Part shown: in pieces, positions 62,962 through 64,000 of the stretch | Layout: each line of letters begins with the position of its first letter | How positions within the stretch are numbered: the first letter of the stretch is position 1 | Made by a program: the position numbers and the translations under genes | From: Tupaia tana | Taxonomy: Eukaryota; Chordata; Mammalia; Scandentia; Tupaiidae | Assembly (NCBI GenBank): GCA_026018925.1 | Contig: JAKSZU010000004.1 | Coordinates: 36,289,233-36,353,232 of the forward strand | Direction of reading: 5' to 3' | DNA length: 64,000 nucleotides | Notes under the pieces: model-generated | The model's input: only the letters and a program-made list of their open reading frames with translations | Told to the model about the DNA's origin: nothing | The model's database searches: none

Positions 62962-63388
62962 TCATTGGGAATATATGTCATGTTGGATCCTGTAATCACA
63001 GTTTTTCTAGCTCATCTGTTTAAGACCTTCTAAAAAAGGGAAATACATGAAATAGCACTACTTGATCAGAATATAACCAATGGTTTTTAATTATCGTTAA
63101 TGTACGATAACTGACATACGTTCAAAACACTTAACCCTTGAGGTTTGTGAGCTGAGTGATTGGTTAGCACTTCATAAGCTGGAACCAGAAGATAAAAGAA
63201 ATGCATACAGGTTTAATATCTGACATTACTTTTTTTGGCCTTGTGCATGGTTTCATGTTTTTGATGTTCTGTGTACATATGGAATTATTAAAGCTGTTAT
63301 TTCCACTATTTATATTAGAAAAATTATTTAGATACTTTATCATTTTAATCTGCATTTTAATTATGACACTTGCACTTATTGTATTGTA

Positions 63389-63394
63389 ATAAAT
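63389..63394 (+). terminator. LEPROT: Candidate distal polyadenylation signal AATAAA of LEPROT
   Basis: A canonical AATAAA about 1.84 kb after the stop, followed by T-rich sequence. It precedes the young SINE at 63498. Confidence 0.45.
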
Positions 63395-63497
63395 TTCACT
63401 TTTAACCCAGAAGAAGAGTTTAATTTTAAAAGTCTTTATTCCAATGTTGCCTTGTTTAAAAGATAAGAAAAAAGTGAGAACTCCTTGACGTTTTTAA

Positions 63498-63762
63498 TTT
63501 TTTTTTTTTTTTTTGGAGAGGTTTTTGCTATAGGGCGTGTGCGCTCGCCAGACAGAGAGAGACAGAGAGACAGAAAGAGAGAAATTATTCCCCAGGGCAG
63601 ATGGCCATGCCGCAATCCCTTCTCTTCCATTCTCCTCTCAGGATCTTGGGCACGCATGCACACGTGCCCGGTGTGAGTTTTAAGCCACCGGGTTCGGGAC
63701 ACGAACCGTGGTTGACTATGTGGGAGTCCAGCGACATAGCCATTACGCTAACTGCTGGTCCC
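63498..63762 (-). mobile_element. Form A SINE, very young
   Basis: Reverse near-consensus copy with the exact 17-bp duplication CTCCTTGACGTTTTTAA at 63481-63497 and 63763-63779. Confidence 0.93.
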
Positions 63763-64000
63763 CTCCTTGACGTTTTTAAAATTGGCAGTTTGAGCAATAA
63801 TCTGTCCTGCAATAGAACAATAGCAATAGCAATAAATTTTAAGATACCATTTTGAATGTCTTGAGATGACAATAGTGATTAACATATATTACTTTTTGCA
63901 AAAATGGCTTTGTTGCTTAGACACATTTCAGTTAATCAAGGTAGCCTTAATATGTAGCCTTAAAGCACCACCTTTTGGTCGTATTTCCGGAATGATATAA

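Larger units (their letters stand above)
61554..63415 (+). other. LEPROT: LEPROT 3'UTR (end inferred)
   Basis: AT-rich untranslated sequence following the stop. It includes a run of 21 C at 62388-62408, a young form A SINE at 62648-62887 and a CA repeat at 62908-62938. AATAAA signals are at 62956-62961 and 63389-63394, so at least two 3' ends are possible. Confidence 0.55.

Noticed and set aside
1-64000. tRNA genes
   Set aside because: Many A-box/B-box pairs exist, but each sits in a SINE head with a SINE body and tail. None forms a closed acceptor stem typical of a working tRNA.
1-64000. CRISPR arrays, operons or bacterial-type systems
   Set aside because: The repeats are dispersed retroposons and the genes are spliced vertebrate genes. 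There are no spaced direct repeats of CRISPR type.

Overview
The window is nuclear DNA from a placental mammal. On the + strand it carries the 3' part of DNAJC6 (auxilin 1), from within an intron near position 1 through the stop at 40112-40114 and its 3'UTR. A spacer of about 6.5 kb follows, then the complete coding region of LEPROT (endospanin-1), from the start codon at 49243 to the stop at 61551-61553. This is the DNAJC6-LEPROT-LEPR gene order of human 1p31.3. Leptin-receptor coding exons would lie beyond the right edge; LEPR transcripts are known to share the LEPROT promoter and first exons.

The host was not identified to species. There are no Alu, B1, B2 or other 7SL-type SINEs, which argues against monkeys, apes, lemurs and muroid rodents. 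The window instead holds about 60 copies of a tRNA-derived SINE, nearly one per kb. I describe three forms. Form A (about 250 bp) has a tRNA-like head with A and B boxes, a GC-rich body with a CCCCCC/GGGGGG hairpin, a TCTCTGTCTC tract and a CCCTATAGCAAAAACCTCTC-An end. Form B (about 170 bp) has the same head but an AT-rich AATAAATAAA tail. Form C is more diverged. A dermopteran (colugo) or another lineage with its own tRNA SINE would fit, but this is inference. L1 fragments, MaLR LTR fossils, L2 and MIR pieces form the older placental background.

Layout: 1-40114, fourteen DNAJC6 exons (748 codons plus stop) encoding the end of the phosphatase-like domain, the PTEN-type C2 domain, the clathrin/AP2-binding linker and the C-terminal J domain with its HPD motif. 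40115 to about 42070, an almost repeat-free 3'UTR. About 42.1-48.6 kb, intergenic DNA full of SINEs plus one unidentified old repeat. 48.66-49.5 kb, a CpG-rich promoter with a degenerate tandem array of Sp1-type GC boxes. 49243-61553, four LEPROT coding exons. 61554 to about 63.4 kb, the LEPROT 3'UTR with one young SINE inserted, then further SINE-bearing DNA.

I found no new multi-gene system. The points most worth a second look are: a 68-bp near-palindromic mariner-type MITE present twice, once inside a MIR and once split by nested SINEs; a SINE apparently interrupted by a copy of an L2-like segment lying about 2.2 kb upstream; the GC-box array in the LEPROT/LEPR promoter; a run of six phase-1 symmetric exons for the auxilin linker; and SINE forms that share a head but differ in their tails. 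Auxilin helps Hsc70 uncoat clathrin vesicles, while LEPROT is a small endosomal/Golgi membrane protein that lowers surface receptor levels. They are neighbours by synteny, not an operon.
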